NCBI GenBank assembly: GCA_947632425.1 | Contig: CANRPG010000095.1 | Span: forward strand, 1-7,481 | DNA length: 7,481 nucleotides | Reading direction: 5' to 3' | Origin: an uncultured Clostridia bacterium | Lineage (GTDB): Bacteria; Bacillota; Clostridia; Oscillospirales; Ruminococcaceae | Shown: positions 6,100 through 7,481 of the stretch, piece by piece | How positions within the stretch are numbered: position 1 is the stretch's first letter | How the letters are laid out: every line of letters begins with the position of its first letter | Made by a program: the position numbers and the translations under genes | The notes under the pieces: model-generated | What the model was told of the DNA's origin: nothing | The model's database searches: none | Seen by the model: only the letters and a program-made list of their open reading frames with translations

Positions 6100-6108
6100 A
6101 TAAGTGTA

Positions 6109-6121
6109 GATATTAAATATC
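6109..6121. promoter_or_regulatory. 13-base dyad just upstream of the reductase ribosome site
   Basis: GATATT-A-AATATC is a perfect dyad with a one-base centre. It ends at the base before the ribosome site AGGGGG (6122-6127). It is a possible regulator site, judged by symmetry and position only, and it is short and AT-rich, so chance is a real alternative. Confidence 0.3.
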
Positions 6122-6135
6122 AGGGGGCGAACAAC

Positions 6136-7146
6136 ATGAAATATGTAACTCTGGGGAATTCGCAGCTTAAAGTTTCGCGTATCTGCATGGGCTGTATGGG
6201 CTTTGGCAACGCTGTCACAGGTCAGCACAGCTGGACTTTGGACGCGGCGCAGACACGTGAAATAATAAAGCACGGACTAGAACTCGGCATTAACTTTTAT
6301 GATACCGCGATAGCCTATCAAAACGGCACGAGCGAGCAGTTTGTCGGCAAGGCACTGCGAGATTTTGCAGGGCGCGACGACTATGTGATTGCCACCAAAT
6401 TCACGCCGCGCACGCAGCAGGAGATCGACGAAAATGTCAGCGGTCAGCAGCATATCGCAAATTATCTAGACCAAAGTCTAAAAAATCTCGGCATGGACTA
6501 TGTTGACCTATATATATATCATATGTGGGATTACCACACGCCCATGGAGGAGATAATGGAGGGCTTGCATAATGCCGTGAAGGCAGGAAAAGCGCGATAC
6601 ATCGGCATTTCTAATTGCTTTGCATGGCAGCTGGCAAAGGCGAATTTCTATGCTCGTGAAAACGGTTTGACTGAATTTGTCTCGGTGCAGGGGCATTATA
6701 ATCTTATCTTCCGCGAGGAGGAGCGCGAGATGGCGCCTTTCTGCAAAGACCAGAATATCGCTATGACACCCTACAGCGCGCTTGCTGGCGGCAGGCTTTC
6801 AAAACATCAAGGCGAAACTTCAAAACGCCTTGCAGAGGATTCCTACGCGAAATTCAAATACGATGCAACAGCCGAAGCAGACGGGAAAATAATTCGCCGC
6901 GTTGAAGAACTTGCTGACAAACGAGGCGTTTCAATGACGGAAATCTCCCTTGCATGGCTGCTTACAAAAGTCACTGCACCCGTGGTAGGCGCAACAAAGT
7001 TTTCACACGTTGAAGGCGCAGTAAAAGCGGTTGATCTGGTTCTTTCGCAAGAAGAAATTGATCATCTTGAAGAACTTTATGTGCCGCACGCTCTGGTCGG
7101 CGTTATGGCGCAGAACGGCAAACAAAAAGCAGGTAATGTAGTATAA
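6136..7146 (+). CDS. Aldo/keto reductase
   Basis: A 336-residue TIM-barrel oxidoreductase of the aldo/keto reductase family (COG0667 type), expected to use NADPH to reduce aldehydes or ketones in the cytosol. The catalytic tetrad is complete: D56 and Y61 in NFYDTAIAYQNG, K88 in ATKFTP, and H129 in LYIYHMWD. ARYIGISN (153-160) and the cofactor-binding segments TPYSALAGG (211-219) and GATKFSH (285-291) also match the family. The length is normal for bacterial members. The start is fixed by the KYVTLGNSQLKVSRI amino end and by AGGGGG at 6122-6127, 8 bases before the ATG. It follows an unusual repeat-rich leader with at least one strong promoter. A GNAT gene starts shortly after the stop, with no terminator between, suggesting an operon. 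The physiological substrate cannot be told from sequence. Confidence 0.93.
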   Translation: MKYVTLGNSQLKVSRICMGCMGFGNAVTGQHSWTLDAAQTREIIKHGLELGINFYDTAIAYQNGTSEQFVGKALRDFAGRDDYVIATKFTPRTQQEIDENVSGQQHIANYLDQSLKNLGMDYVDLYIYHMWDYHTPMEEIMEGLHNAVKAGKARYIGISNCFAWQLAKANFYARENGLTEFVSVQGHYNLIFREEEREMAPFCKDQNIAMTPYSALAGGRLSKHQGETSKRLAEDSYAKFKYDATAEADGKIIRRVEELADKRGVSMTEISLAWLLTKVTAPVVGATKFSHVEGAVKAVDLVLSQEEIDHLEELYVPHALVGVMAQNGKQKAGNVV

Positions 7147-7164
7147 ACCGCTTCACTGCGATAT

Positions 7165-7171
7165 GAGGAGG
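7165..7171 (+). promoter_or_regulatory. Strong ribosome site misaligned with ATG starts of the GNAT gene
   Basis: GAGGAGG is a near-perfect Shine-Dalgarno site. The nearest ATG (7173) is only 1 base away and in a frame that stops after 12 codons. The GNAT-frame ATG at 7195 is 23 bases away. An in-frame ATA at 7177 sits at a normal 5-base spacing. Confidence 0.55.
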
Positions 7172-7194
7172 AATGTATAACGGAAATATACGCT

Positions 7195-7481
7195 ATGTCA
7201 TATGGGCATAAATATTGGGAAGAAACTATTTCTTTTGCAGCAAACTGCTCATGGCGAGCCGGTTCATGTCTGGCACAAAAAATGGCAAACAATGAATTCA
7301 AAGAATGGGAAAAAGTGTTTTGTGCCGTTGAAAACGAAAAAGTAGTGGGCTATTGTACTTTTGTAGAGAAAGATGAGCTTTCACCGCAATATGATTTCAC
7401 ACCGTTTATAGGTTTTGTTTTTGTTGACGAGCAATATCGCGGCAAAAGAATTTCGCAATTATTGATAGACAGCGCGGCTTC
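7195..7481 (+). CDS. GNAT family N-acetyltransferase, 5' part (cut by window edge)
   Basis: An open frame runs to the window edge and encodes at least 95 residues of a GNAT-fold acetyltransferase, which would transfer an acetyl group from acetyl-CoA to an unknown amine. The recognisable parts are VFCAVENEKVVGYCTF (41-56), a typical beta2-beta3 hairpin, and FIGFVFVDEQYRGKRISQLL (71-90), which is beta4 plus the acetyl-CoA pyrophosphate loop. The loop reads QYRGKR rather than the consensus Q/RxxGxG/A, a variant I believe common in Bacillota. The remaining helices lie beyond the window. The ATG at 7195 is given as a conservative start with only GGA at 7182-7184 upstream. A better-placed Shine-Dalgarno site suggests initiation at ATA 7177, adding six residues (xTEIYA). 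It lies 48 bases after the reductase stop, in the same frame, and is probably co-transcribed with it. Confidence 0.78.
   Translation, partial: MSYGHKYWEETISFAANCSWRAGSCLAQKMANNEFKEWEKVFCAVENEKVVGYCTFVEKDELSPQYDFTPFIGFVFVDEQYRGKRISQLLIDSAA

Larger units (their letters stand above)
5971..6103. repeat. Exact 18-base direct repeat flanking a structured segment
   Basis: TTTTATGTTATAATATAA occurs identically at 5971-5988 and 6086-6103, 115 bases apart. Each copy contains the extended -10 sequence TGTTATAAT. Twelve bases of the repeat also occur inverted at 6065-6076 (ATTATAACATAA), and eleven at 5999-6009 (TTATATTATAA). The four copies alternate in orientation (+, -, -, +). The segment between is not coding in any frame I would support. 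Confidence 0.8.

Overview
The window reads as a piece of a mid-GC, low-redundancy Bacillota (Clostridia) genome, probably a gut Ruminococcaceae/Oscillospiraceae-type bacterium. The basis is strong purine-rich Shine-Dalgarno sites, TTGAnn-17-TAnAAT promoters, a DUF1848 gene, a BspA-type leucine-rich-repeat gene and an integrative-element-type SNF2-like helicase. The taxon is an inference; nothing in the window is diagnostic of species.

Left region (1-3928, plus strand): three tightly coupled genes. The first is the C-terminal part of a very large SNF2/DEAD-type helicase of the kind carried by integrative and conjugative elements; it is cut by the window edge. It overlaps a MoxR-family AAA+ ATPase by 4 bases, and that gene overlaps a two-domain protein (HExxH metallopeptidase-like domain followed by a von Willebrand A domain) by 14 bases. 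MoxR ATPases and VWA proteins usually work as pairs (compare RavA-ViaA). Here the pair is translationally coupled to a mobile-element helicase, and this is the best candidate in the window for a little-described system.

Middle region (3929-4928): a well-formed promoter drives a stand-alone gene for a signal-peptide-less protein of eight 23-residue BspA-type leucine-rich repeats. Two terminator-like hairpins follow it.

Right region (4929-7481): a DUF1848 gene on the minus strand, whose C-terminal CxxxCxxC resembles a radical-SAM cluster site, diverges from an aldo/keto reductase gene on the plus strand. A partial GNAT acetyltransferase gene follows the reductase and is cut by the right edge. 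The shared AT-rich region of about 280 bases between the divergent genes holds a promoter for each direction, an exact 18-base direct repeat carrying duplicated extended -10 boxes, a near-perfect 32-base palindrome, and a GC-rich hairpin core with mutually exclusive pairings. It looks like a structured leader RNA, a small palindromic repeat element or a promoter switch; I could not match it to a known class. No tRNA, rRNA, CRISPR array or insertion-sequence transposase is visible.
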